A stretch of DNA of 33,294 bases from Bacteroidota bacterium (GTDB lineage: Bacteria > Bacteroidota > Rhodothermia > Rhodothermales > UBA10348): assembly GCA_022567305.1 (NCBI GenBank), contig JADFHF010000039.1, positions 1-33,294 of the forward strand, given 5' to 3'. This document shows positions 21,007-29,249 of this stretch, in pieces (positions within the stretch are counted from its first letter, which is position 1; the number at the start of each line of letters is the position of its first letter). Both the position numbers and the translations under genes were made by a program. The notes under the pieces are model-generated. The model was given only the letters and a program-made list of their open reading frames with translations, was not told the origin of the DNA and searched no databases.

Positions 21007-22149
21007 TCAGAGCAGGATCCTCATGAGGTTCCCCAAAGCCAACCCAAGGTAGTTCCCGATTGCGACACCGATGATCCCAACGGCGACTCCTGGAAGGATG
21101 CGGCTGTTGTAGCCCCGCGAAGTGGCAATGGCCATGGCATGCGCCGCGCCCCCGATATTCGCCTGTGAAGCAACAGCCAGGGTTCCAGCGTCGATCTTCA
21201 TCAGCATTCCCACGCCAAAAATCACCAGGCCATGGATCGCCACGGTGCCCGAAGCGAAGTAGAAGACTTCCGGGCCTACCTCCACGATTTTGGCGATCAC
21301 CGATTTGGCTCCGTTGCACGCGAGGAATAGCATGATGAGGTAATTCCCCATGACGGTAGCGCCTGCGAGGCGTTTCACGGGGGGAAGTTGGGCCAGGACT
21401 AAAATCAGAGTCGTCAGCCAGAACACTTCGGGAATTAAAGGAATGAGATCGGAAAGAAGAGAGGAAACCCAGACGGCCGAGACTGTGATGGTCACAATGG
21501 CTCCCAGATCACCCAGGGTTACTGCCTTTCCGCTGCTATAGAGAGCCTTCTCCAGAGTGTGGCCAGAACCTCCTGATTGGAGGTCTTCGCGCGTGCCTTG
21601 ATCCCTGTTACGCGGTTCAGATCTCAGGAGGACTGGAGCGGCCAAACAAGCCACAAGCCAGAACGCAGTGATAATGACATCAGCCGCAATCCCCGCCGTA
21701 AACAGCTCTCCAGACGTTCCAAAGGCCTGACCTATGGCGGCAAAGTTCATTCCCCCACCGACGTACGTCGCTGCGAACTGCCCTGAAAGCTTGTAGGTGT
21801 CCTCCCCCAGGGATGGATAAAGGAAAAATCCCATGGTCATCGCCCCGACCATCGACCCCACGGCCCCTATGAAAAATGCCTTGGTCATGGTGGATCCTGC
21901 GGCCTTGATGGAGCCGAGGTCCACACCCAGAAGTATGAGCACGGTACCGGCCAGGACGCCGTACCCGGTGAAGAAATCATAGACAGGGGACTCACCAGGG
22001 ATGAGTCCGATGTTTGACAAGACCATGACGAAGAGGATGGATGCAGCGGCGGCTCCAAGTTTTCGAAAGCTCGGGTATCGCTCCAGCCAGATCATGCCAA
22101 ACACGACTATGGACAGAATGCTGAAGATGGCCACGGTGTTCGTAATCAT
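21007..22149 (-). CDS. DUF819-family integral membrane protein
   Basis: 380 residues with about ten to eleven hydrophobic helices. Family features seen are LLGVDLGSIKAAG (73-85), the GQFAATYVGGGMNFAAIGQA segment (123-142), with the Gly-rich unwound helix shared by DUF819/YjcL proteins, and KIDAGTLAVASQANIGGAAH (317-336), a second copy of the same type. The two pseudo-symmetric Gly-Gly-Asn loops suggest a two-inverted-repeat transporter, but no substrate is established for the family. The start ATG at 22149 is the only good one. Just upstream on the same strand is the stub of a 2-hydroxyacid dehydrogenase gene, which may once have formed an operon with it. Confidence 0.88.
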   Translation of the reverse strand: MITNTVAIFSILSIVVFGMIWLERYPSFRKLGAAAASILFVMVLSNIGLIPGESPVYDFFTGYGVLAGTVLILLGVDLGSIKAAGSTMTKAFFIGAVGSMVGAMTMGFFLYPSLGEDTYKLSGQFAATYVGGGMNFAAIGQAFGTSGELFTAGIAADVIITAFWLVACLAAPVLLRSEPRNRDQGTREDLQSGGSGHTLEKALYSSGKAVTLGDLGAIVTITVSAVWVSSLLSDLIPLIPEVFWLTTLILVLAQLPPVKRLAGATVMGNYLIMLFLACNGAKSVIAKIVEVGPEVFYFASGTVAIHGLVIFGVGMLMKIDAGTLAVASQANIGGAAHAMAIATSRGYNSRILPGVAVGIIGVAIGNYLGLALGNLMRILL

Positions 22150-22194
22150 CCGGAAGCACTCCTCAATCGAGTCGGTTTAGGTCAAGGACGTGGA

Positions 22195-22350
22195 TCATGG
22201 GTTGCCCGTGTACGCCGCACGGCGCGGAGGTCGAAGCAGATCGAATTTGTAGATCACCTCGATACGAGGATCCATGTTAGATATGAGACGGACGAGTTCC
22301 TCCTCAAAGAGGCTGGCGATGAGATTCGTGACGTTCTCACGGCCAGTCAT
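22195..22350 (-). pseudogene. D-2-hydroxyacid dehydrogenase N-terminal stub
   Basis: An ATG frame of 51 codons reads MTGRENVTNLIASLFEEELV, then RLISNMDPRIEVIYKFDLLR, then PPRRAAYTGNP and a stop. The pattern 'liAs.lEpElVerI...DPRieViYe.DLLpPPRy..d..G.P' is the N-terminus of a bacterial branch of NAD-dependent D-2-hydroxyacid dehydrogenases. The remaining 250 or more residues, including the Rossmann fold and catalytic Arg/Glu/His, are missing. It is a remnant lying 45 bases before the DUF819 start, on the same strand. Confidence 0.6.
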
Positions 22351-22623
22351 CGCAGTTCGCTTTTATTCATGGGCAGAAATGGAGTAACCGGGTCGTGCCG
22401 CCCTGCACATCCGTGGCGACAGAGGTCAATATACCGAGTCCCTTGAAGAGACCCATTTCCATCGCTGCCCCGGAGGCCAGCACATGGGATGCCGAAGTTC
22501 AGAATCAACAAACGCGAGTTGAAAGCCGACGAACTGGGTCAGATCATACGATTCTAATCGTCTTTACCGCTATGTCCTGCCTTGGCAAGAATGTGATGGA
22601 CTAACCACCCATGTAATTGACCG
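22351..22623. other. Gene-poor stretch with possible protein relic
   Basis: No complete gene is visible. On the minus strand, 22510-22367 encodes HVLASGAAMEMGLFKGLGIL, TSVATDVQGGTTRLLHFCP and a stop, with a TGA upstream. It looks like a piece of a real protein, but I cannot name the family. It lies between a dehydrogenase stub and the tandem repeats, so it may belong to the same decayed locus. Confidence 0.3.
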
Positions 22624-22731
22624 AATGGTACGATTCCTTTACTAATTGCTACCGATAGTACGATCCAGTACTAATCACTACAGATAGTACGATCCAGTAC
22701 TAATCACTACAGATAGTACGATCCAGTACTA
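22624..22731 (+). repeat. Array of 29-bp tandem repeats (iterons), about 3.7 units
   Basis: The unit is GATAGTACGATCCAGTACTA plus ATCACTACA (29 bp). Two exact units lie at 22654-22682 and 22683-22711. A degenerate 30-base unit precedes them (22624-22653) and a partial unit follows (22712-22731). Each unit holds an inverted repeat TAGTAC(GATCCA)GTACTA, so it presents a dyad at a regular period. The array ends 148 bases before the molybdenum-hydroxylase operon and is a plausible cooperative binding site for a dimeric regulator. Confidence 0.85.
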
Positions 22732-22879
22732 TCCCTGCGATGACACGGGTAGGAACAGCGCTCCTTCTTCTTTACCGCTCCACCACATTTCTTGAGGATT
22801 CGAACCTTCGATTCTTTTCTGAGAAAATGATACCTTACGCAGCCCTGGTAATTCAACCCTATCTCTGGCTCAGCTCATT

Positions 22880-23341
22880 ATGTCTATTTTCGATCTGACC
22901 GTCAACGGAAAACCACATCAGGTTGATGTCGTCTCGGATACCCCGATGCTGTGGGTATTGCGGGAGCATTTGAATCTGGTGGGCGCCAAATATGGATGTG
23001 GAATCGCCCAGTGTGGGGCTTGCACGATCCATCTTGACGGCATCGCCGTGCGGTCCTGTTCAGTGCCCGTGTCCAGTGTGGGCAATCGGGCCGTCACCAC
23101 CATCGAAGGCCTTTCGCCTGATGCCAGCCATCCGTTGCAAGAAGCCTGGCTGGAACATGACGTCCCCCAATGCGGCTATTGCCAGACCGGCCAAATCATG
23201 AATGCAGCGGCGCTCTTGCGGAAGAACCCTAATCCCAGCGACGATGAAATCGAGCGAGGCATGCAGGGTAATCTCTGTCGGTGTGGCACCTACATCCGCA
23301 TACGAGCAGCCATCAAGACGGCTGCTGCTAACATGGGCTAA
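22880..23341 (+). CDS. 2Fe-2S subunit of a xanthine-oxidase-family molybdenum hydroxylase (IorA-like)
   Basis: 153 residues, full length. The N-terminal ferredoxin-like domain binds one cluster with Cys40, Cys45, Cys48 and Cys60 ([16 protein letters not shown]). The C-terminal four-helix domain binds the second with Cys98, Cys101, Cys133 and Cys135 (QCGYCQTGQ and NLCRCGTY). It passes electrons from the molybdenum centre of the partner subunit to an external acceptor. The next gene begins 27 bases later and encodes the partner. Isoquinoline 1-oxidoreductase and aldehyde oxidases are the nearest named types, and substrate cannot be told apart from sequence. The subunit has no export signal and would be carried across the membrane bound to its Tat-exported partner. 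Confidence 0.93.
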   Translation: MSIFDLTVNGKPHQVDVVSDTPMLWVLREHLNLVGAKYGCGIAQCGACTIHLDGIAVRSCSVPVSSVGNRAVTTIEGLSPDASHPLQEAWLEHDVPQCGYCQTGQIMNAAALLRKNPNPSDDEIERGMQGNLCRCGTYIRIRAAIKTAAANMG

Positions 23342-23368
23342 TCCCTTTTCATTCGTACGAGAAAAACC

Positions 23369-25582
23369 GTGGCGATCATCAATTCGACTTACAACAGACG
23401 GTCCTTCTTAAAGGCTTCTGCGCTGGCCGGCGGCGGCATGATGCTTGGCTTCAACTGGTTGGCCGGATGCAATCCTTCGCCCGTAGCCGTCAAAGGCATG
23501 CCTGAGACGTGGAGTGGCATCAATGCCTTCTTGAAAATTGGAGAGAATGGCCTTGTGACCATCATGTCTCCCAATCCTGAAATCGGACAAAATGTAAAAA
23601 CATCCATGCCCATGATCGTGGCCGAAGAATTGGACGTGGATTGGAAGGACGTGATCGTTGAACAGGCGGGCCTAGACACCCAGAACTTTACACGTCAACT
23701 GGCCGGCGGAAGTCAATCGATTCGTCGGGGATGGCAAAGCCTCCGGATGGCAGGGGCGACCGCACGGAGAATGCTCCTCGAAGCGGCTGCTAAACGGTTG
23801 GATGTACCTGTGGGAGAATTGACGACAGACGCCGGAGTCATCAAACATGAACCGAGCGGGCAAACGCTCGGGTACGGCGACGTTGCATCCGATGCTGCCT
23901 ATGTCAGCGTCCCCAAAAACGTACAGTTGAAGGATCCCAAAGATTTCAAAATTATCGGGTCGGACAGAAAAAATGTTGACGCGCCAAAAATTGTGAGAGG
24001 AGAGCCACTCTTCGGGCTGGATTATCATAAGGAGGGTATGTTGATCGCGATGATCGAACATGCCCCTGCTTTCGGGATGAAGCTGAAGTCGCTGGACGCG
24101 ACCGAAGCGAAAGCCCTGCCCGGGATCAAAGATGTGATCACCATCAACGCGGCGCCGGAAGGATTCAATCCGCAGTGGTCTGACGTGAATGCTTTCCCGG
24201 AGAAGGTGGTCGTTGTCGGCCGATCTACCTGGGAGGTCATGAAAGCCAAAAAGGCCCTACGTATTGAATGGGAAGTGGACACCAGACTCGAGAGCAGTGC
24301 CGACCATGTGCTCGGCATGAGCCAATTGTTAAGAGATGCCAAGGTCGAGCCTTCACGTAAAGACGGTGATCCTGACGCGGCCTTTCAAAATGCGGCGACG
24401 GTCATCGAGCGAACGTATAGCGCCCCCTTCCTCGCGCACAATACCATGGAGCCGATGAACTTCTTCGCTGACGTGAAAACGGAATCGGCAGAACTCGTAG
24501 GCCCTATACAAACCCCGGAATATTTGCGCACGTCGGTGTCAAGACTACTCGGTCTACCGGAAGAGAAGATTTCCATCCAGATGACGCGGATGGGAGGAGG
24601 TTTTGGACGTCGATTGTATGGGAATTTCGGTGTAGAGGCGGCTCTCATTTCCCAGACGGTTAGGGCCCCGGTAAAGCTGGTTTACACCCGCGAAGACGAT
24701 ATGACGCAGGGTACGTATCGCCCGGCCTATCGGGTAACCTATCGCGCAGCGTTAAACGAAAGCAATGAATTAATTGGCTTCCACGTCAGAGGGACCGGAG
24801 TTCATGGTAGTCCCGTGTTTGCTAACCGATTCCCAGCCGGCACGGTCGATAATTATTTGGCGGAGAATATCACTTTCGAATCCAATATTTCAACGGGTGC
24901 GTGGCGTGCGCCCCGGTCCAATTTTATTGCCGGCGCCGAGCAATCGTTCCTGGACGAAGTGGCGGAGGCAGCCGGTAAAGATCCCATCGCCTTCAGATTG
25001 GAGCTATTCGATAGAGCGATCACCGACCCCGTCGGCGAGGACAATGATTATGACGCAGCGCGCTACGCGGGAGTGCTCGAGTTAGTCAGAGAAAAAGCCG
25101 ATTGGGGAGCGGAAATGCCAGGGGTTCACCGCGGAGTCTCCGCTTATTACTCTCATAATACCTACGTCGCACAGGTCGTGGATCTCGTCCTTGAAAACAA
25201 TCAGCCCAAGGTGCGAAAAGTATGGTGCGCGGTGGATTGCGGGATTGTCATCAATCCGGACGGGGCCCGAAATCAGATTGAGGGCGGTATTGTGGACGGC
25301 ATCGGCCATGCGATGTATAGCGCGCTGTCGTTCGAGAATGGTAAACCGGATCAGAATAACTTTAATCGCTACCGGTTAATTCGCAATCCTGAAGCGCCGA
25401 AAGAAATCGAGATCCATTTTGTGGACAACGGAATCGACCCGACCGGCTTGGGAGAGCCATCCCTGCCTCCCATCTCAGCCGCCGTCGCTAATGCCGTGGC
25501 CCAGGCCACCGGGAAGCGCCTATACGAGCAGCCGTTTATTAGCAACGAGACGGTCTTTGAGCTGAGAGAAGTAACCGGATGA
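23369..25582 (+). CDS. Molybdopterin-binding subunit of a Tat-exported aldehyde/isoquinoline-type oxidoreductase (IorB-like)
   Basis: 737 residues from GTG at 23369. NRRSFLKASALAGGGMMLGF (9-28) is a twin-arginine signal, so the enzyme should act in the periplasm. The rest is the xanthine-dehydrogenase-family molybdopterin domain in the single-chain IorB arrangement: TRMGGGFGRRLYGNFGVEAA (about 402-421) binds the cofactor, VWCAVDCGIVINPDGARNQI (about 617-636) is conserved, and GLGEPSLPPISAAVANA (about 697-713) carries the catalytic Glu. It hydroxylates an N-heterocycle or oxidises an aldehyde using water oxygen. No FAD subunit and no cytochrome c subunit follow, since the next gene is convergent 30 bases away; the electron acceptor must be encoded elsewhere. 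Confidence 0.93.
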   Translation: MAIINSTYNRRSFLKASALAGGGMMLGFNWLAGCNPSPVAVKGMPETWSGINAFLKIGENGLVTIMSPNPEIGQNVKTSMPMIVAEELDVDWKDVIVEQAGLDTQNFTRQLAGGSQSIRRGWQSLRMAGATARRMLLEAAAKRLDVPVGELTTDAGVIKHEPSGQTLGYGDVASDAAYVSVPKNVQLKDPKDFKIIGSDRKNVDAPKIVRGEPLFGLDYHKEGMLIAMIEHAPAFGMKLKSLDATEAKALPGIKDVITINAAPEGFNPQWSDVNAFPEKVVVVGRSTWEVMKAKKALRIEWEVDTRLESSADHVLGMSQLLRDAKVEPSRKDGDPDAAFQNAATVIERTYSAPFLAHNTMEPMNFFADVKTESAELVGPIQTPEYLRTSVSRLLGLPEEKISIQMTRMGGGFGRRLYGNFGVEAALISQTVRAPVKLVYTREDDMTQGTYRPAYRVTYRAALNESNELIGFHVRGTGVHGSPVFANRFPAGTVDNYLAENITFESNISTGAWRAPRSNFIAGAEQSFLDEVAEAAGKDPIAFRLELFDRAITDPVGEDNDYDAARYAGVLELVREKADWGAEMPGVHRGVSAYYSHNTYVAQVVDLVLENNQPKVRKVWCAVDCGIVINPDGARNQIEGGIVDGIGHAMYSALSFENGKPDQNNFNRYRLIRNPEAPKEIEIHFVDNGIDPTGLGEPSLPPISAAVANAVAQATGKRLYEQPFISNETVFELREVTG

Positions 25583-25612
25583 CGATAGGGGATTCGGATG
25601 ACGAAACGGATC

Positions 25613-26884
25613 TTATCGGGCCAGCTTGACAAATTTCACCTGGCTCGAGAGCGATCCCGTCGATACGCGTACGAAGTAAATTCCCGCCGGAAGGCTCCGC
25701 GTATCTACGCGAATCCTCGTTTCGGCCAATCTGTCGGGCCAGACATGCACTGACGACTGTTTTCTTCCGAGAACATCGTATACCTCGACAAGCAGAGCCT
25801 CAAACGTGACCGTTTTGACCGTGAATTCGAGTTGATCCACGGTGGGATTTGGATATAGATTTGAAATTCGTAATCGCGTAGGGATCTCGTCCGCCCGATC
25901 GGTGCCTGTGTTTGTGGGGAATATGAACCGAGCATACACAGGCATATGATCGGAGGTCGTATTTACATAGTTGGGAATTTCAGTAAGGACGGACTCGAGG
26001 CGGGCAACAGAGCCTGCCTCATAGTGTGCAAAAAGTTCGTCCGTGATGAGAATATGGTCGATCGTAGAACCGCCCGAGCACGTTGGACTACTGAAGCAAA
26101 ACGTACTGATATTTTGTTGATCCAGAGGCAGACTCGTGAAATCGAAATCGCTCGGATCGTCGGAGAAATTTTCATAAGGGGACGGGCTTCCGATTCGGAT
26201 TGAGGCCAATAGTTCATCATTGAAATCGCCCGCGATAATGACCGATTCGCTCGCAAGCGATGTAAAATCGATGTGTATTTTGAGTCGCTCTGACGCTTTA
26301 ACTCTTCTTTCATACGACGATGAATCAGAACAGCATTTCATGTGAACAGTAATCACCGTCGTTCTAACGGTCGTATCCGGAAGATTTACGTCTATTTCTA
26401 TTTGTAGCGGTGGTCGCCCTGCGAAATAATTTAGCGGTTGATTGGTGCTTGTAGAGAACGACTCCAGAATATGTTTTGGTGGTTTACGCAGCTGAACGAC
26501 GTCCGTGTTGAAAATGAAGGCGATGCGCTGCGTCACAAGCGTCGTAGCGAGTAAACCATCCCATGGACCTCCCAACGAATCCAGCAGCTCCTGAAACTGG
26601 CGCGTGTCCGAGATTTCCTGCAAGGCCCATAAGTCGATACCCGATTCCCGAATGACTTTTTCAACGTTTTCCCGCTGTTGATCGACGTCCGACGGCCCAT
26701 TTCCGGAACCCGTATTTCCAAACCACTCGATATTCCAGGTGGCCACGTCGAACGTTTCGGCTGAACCAACAGGTGTGATGGACTGAGAATGGGCTGTGGG
26801 AATCCACGAAAAAGTCAGGAAAACGACCACAATCGTCGCGAATATCAACTGCGGTCGACCATGAGAGCTCATCGTGCTTCTCAC
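25613..26884 (-). CDS. Secreted endonuclease/exonuclease/phosphatase-family protein with type IX sorting domain
   Basis: 423 residues. A signal peptide covers about residues 1-34 (IFATIVVVFLTFSWIPTAHS). Residues 43-322 form the EEP (DNase I-like) fold with catalytic motifs WNIEWF (50-55), LQEI (88-91), AGDFNDE (218-224), IDHILI (275-280) and SDHMPV (311-316). All metal and catalytic residues of the family are present. Residues 343-423 (LYPNPTVDQLEFTV to SSQVKFVKLAR) are a type A C-terminal sorting domain of the type IX system, so the protein is exported to the surface or medium. Substrate could be nucleic acid or a phosphodiester or lipid. The start is GTG at 26884 in a GTGA overlap with the previous stop; ATG at 26872 is an alternative. 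It is the last gene of the coupled operon. Confidence 0.92.
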   Translation of the reverse strand: MRSTMSSHGRPQLIFATIVVVFLTFSWIPTAHSQSITPVGSAETFDVATWNIEWFGNTGSGNGPSDVDQQRENVEKVIRESGIDLWALQEISDTRQFQELLDSLGGPWDGLLATTLVTQRIAFIFNTDVVQLRKPPKHILESFSTSTNQPLNYFAGRPPLQIEIDVNLPDTTVRTTVITVHMKCCSDSSSYERRVKASERLKIHIDFTSLASESVIIAGDFNDELLASIRIGSPSPYENFSDDPSDFDFTSLPLDQQNISTFCFSSPTCSGGSTIDHILITDELFAHYEAGSVARLESVLTEIPNYVNTTSDHMPVYARFIFPTNTGTDRADEIPTRLRISNLYPNPTVDQLEFTVKTVTFEALLVEVYDVLGRKQSSVHVWPDRLAETRIRVDTRSLPAGIYFVRVSTGSLSSQVKFVKLAR

Positions 26885-28188
26885 TCGAAGTCTGTATTCA
26901 GACGAAATCGGGAAATGCGGTTGTTGCCCGTGTCAGCGACGTACACGATTCGATCAAAATAGGCAACACCGAGCGGTCGATTGAACTCAGATGCTCCATC
27001 TCCGGATCCGCCAAACGAGACGACGACCGGTTTTGTGGATCGAGAGCCCGGCGGCGGCGCCACGCCTTCAATACCCGCCGCTGTGAACACGAATAAGCTG
27101 TCGTTTCCCGCGTCCAGTACAAACAGGTAATTGGTTTCATCCGCAGCGACGGTTATGTCGGTCGGATTGGAAAACTTAAACTCGTCGTAGAGAAACCCGT
27201 CCCCTCGATCCGGATTGGCAGCGACTTGTAACTTCTCCGGGTCAGATTGATAAACGATTCCATCCGTTGTCAGCACTGCTCTAATTGAGAGCAGAGAAAA
27301 TCGGAGAGGTGAAATCGGCGGTTCTCCACCACCAATCACGTCATTTGCAATCGGCGATTGTGCGAGAAGAAAATGTAGCGTTTGTGAAAAGAACGATCGC
27401 TGAGGTGGTTGAACAAACGTGGCAATATCGGTAGGATAAAGCGCACTCCTGAGGCTTTCTCTGGTTGGATGCAAAGAGGGAATGGCCTGAAGATTTCTTC
27501 CTTCGGGAGTGAACTCGAGTACCGCATTATGAGGCAGAATGACTGACGAACGAACATTTACAGGCCCGCGACGACTCACAAAAATATGGTTGTTGTATAG
27601 AACACCCACGCCCGTGAATGAAACCTCTTCGTCCGTGTCAATGGGATCGGGTTTACTGAATTTTCTCGAGTCCTCGTCAAACGGGTGCCAGATGATGTCG
27701 GCCAGCACGGCCGTGCTCCCCACGAGTTGATCGTAATGAAGCACCACGGGGAGATTCCAGTTTCGACCATTCAAAAAAGTGTCGCGCTTCGCCGTGACGT
27801 AAACATGCAGACGGCGATCTTGAACAACTGAGGTTCCACCTCCTGGGATCTCATAGAAGGCGCTCCCGCGTCCGGCTCGATCTAACACGTGCAAGCCGCG
27901 ATTGTCTACGATGTAGATTAATTCGTCATACCCGACGTAAACGTCCTTTGGCTGGTCCAGAGGCGCTCCATCTGCTCCGTTGGAGAAGAACGGAAAAAGG
28001 GGGACGTATTCGACCTCGTTGATGAGCCCGGGCTCGCGGCGACCCGCCTCGAAGATTTCCTCTGTTGTCGCGTCCTGCTTTGAACCAATCAGGTCATCAC
28101 ACCCTGTCATTAGATATCCAACAGCAAAGAACACAATCACTCCGACGCGGGACATCCCAGTAATTCGATATCTCTGCTGGCTTGCCAT
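26881..28188 (-). CDS. NHL-repeat beta-propeller lipoprotein
   Basis: 435 residues from ATG at 28188. The signal ends in lipobox L-M-T-G-C (Cys30); an internal ATG at 28155 would give a more standard signal length. The mature protein has repeated blades of the NHL/6-bladed propeller type. The clearest are DVYVGYDELIYIVDNRGLHV, DITVAADETNYLFVLDAGND (with SLFVF) and PLGVAYFDRIVYVADTGNNR (with ISRFRLN). Such propellers bind ligands or partner proteins and sometimes act as lactonases; no catalytic residues can be assigned. Its ATG overlaps the stop of the preceding PorV-like gene (TGATG), and its stop overlaps the nuclease start. Confidence 0.88.
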   Translation of the reverse strand: MASQQRYRITGMSRVGVIVFFAVGYLMTGCDDLIGSKQDATTEEIFEAGRREPGLINEVEYVPLFPFFSNGADGAPLDQPKDVYVGYDELIYIVDNRGLHVLDRAGRGSAFYEIPGGGTSVVQDRRLHVYVTAKRDTFLNGRNWNLPVVLHYDQLVGSTAVLADIIWHPFDEDSRKFSKPDPIDTDEEVSFTGVGVLYNNHIFVSRRGPVNVRSSVILPHNAVLEFTPEGRNLQAIPSLHPTRESLRSALYPTDIATFVQPPQRSFFSQTLHFLLAQSPIANDVIGGGEPPISPLRFSLLSIRAVLTTDGIVYQSDPEKLQVAANPDRGDGFLYDEFKFSNPTDITVAADETNYLFVLDAGNDSLFVFTAAGIEGVAPPPGSRSTKPVVVSFGGSGDGASEFNRPLGVAYFDRIVYVADTGNNRISRFRLNTDFE

Positions 28189-29249
28189 CAAAACGCGAGG
28201 TTTAATCCAAATCGATGTACGTCGCCCAAACGCTGTAACTGATTGAAGGCGTAGTCAATTCGATAATTTGAACCTAGATATGGAATGTGGAGACCGACGC
28301 CCAGGCTGGGTATCGTAAACTCTTCGACTCCAAAACGATAACCCACCCTGAAAACGATGATGTCGTGCCACCCGTATTCGAGGCCCATATTGAAATTTTC
28401 CGAATTGTCACTCGGATTATTGAGCTGGGCGGACACCAGCAAGGAGTTGTTCGGATTGTCTTGTAAAACCTCATAGACGGTTCCGAGGTGAAACGTAGTG
28501 GGCGGGGTAATCCTTTCGAAATCGGTTTCTGTCTTTATTGGATCATCCGCGATGACGATGCGCTCAATACTTCCATCCGGTCGGCCATCAAACCCAAAAT
28601 TCCTCACCGAGACGGCCATTTTCGCACCCGTCGTACCAATTTGATAGAAAATACCCATATCGAATACGACGGTACTTGAAGAAATTCCTGCAACGCTTTC
28701 GCGAACGTATTTAGAAGTGATGCCGTAGCTGAACAAGTCGGTCAGGCGCTGAGATATCGTCAGACCGGCTGCAATATCCGTGAGTCGAAACGTTTGGCCC
28801 GTTCCAAATGGTTGAAACTCAGTCGTCACATCCATCTCTCCCGAGTTCAAGGTCTGAAGACTGGCGCCCACCGTGATATTGGAACCCGGTAGCGGATAGG
28901 AAAGAGCCACAAATTCAAGATTTACATCGACGAAATAGGCTGTATGATAAAACCCTACCTGGAGTCCATCCAATAATGAGACTAGCGCCGGATTCCAGAA
29001 CAGAGTACTGGCGTCCGATGCCGAAGCCACGACCGATTCGCCGAGAGCCGCTGCGCGCGCGTCCACTGGAATTTTAAGAAACTGAAATCCTGACGTGCCT
29101 GAACGCTCGTTACCCAACGCGGGAAGAAGCTGCGCATATACTGCGCTATCTGAAAACGTAACTAGACTGCAGAAAAGAAAGACGACCCACCCGATATGAG
29201 CTCTCTGCTCGTCGCTTCCTGATCGATATGTCCTGCTAGAATACATCAT
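28188..29249 (-). CDS. PorV/PorQ-family outer-membrane protein
   Basis: 353 residues with a signal peptide to about residue 40 (ending SAVYAQ). The family signature is the start of the mature part: GTSGFQFLKIPVDARAAALG, then ESVVASASDASTLFWNPA. This is the pattern of PorV/PorQ proteins of Bacteroidota. The remainder alternates amphipathic strands (VGASLQTLN, GITSKYVRES, FRVGYRFGVEEFTIPSLGVG) of a FadL-like barrel and ends RFGLNLAF. Characterised PorV shuttles type IX cargo to the surface; this one is embedded in a TonB-receptor operon and may be dedicated to it or to the nuclease encoded downstream. It starts immediately after the receptor's stop codon. Confidence 0.9.
   Translation of the reverse strand: MMYSSRTYRSGSDEQRAHIGWVVFLFCSLVTFSDSAVYAQLLPALGNERSGTSGFQFLKIPVDARAAALGESVVASASDASTLFWNPALVSLLDGLQVGFYHTAYFVDVNLEFVALSYPLPGSNITVGASLQTLNSGEMDVTTEFQPFGTGQTFRLTDIAAGLTISQRLTDLFSYGITSKYVRESVAGISSSTVVFDMGIFYQIGTTGAKMAVSVRNFGFDGRPDGSIERIVIADDPIKTETDFERITPPTTFHLGTVYEVLQDNPNNSLLVSAQLNNPSDNSENFNMGLEYGWHDIIVFRVGYRFGVEEFTIPSLGVGLHIPYLGSNYRIDYAFNQLQRLGDVHRFGLNLAF

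Noticed and set aside
22624-22731. CRISPR array
   Set aside because: The 29-bp units are directly contiguous with no spacers, and no cas genes are visible.
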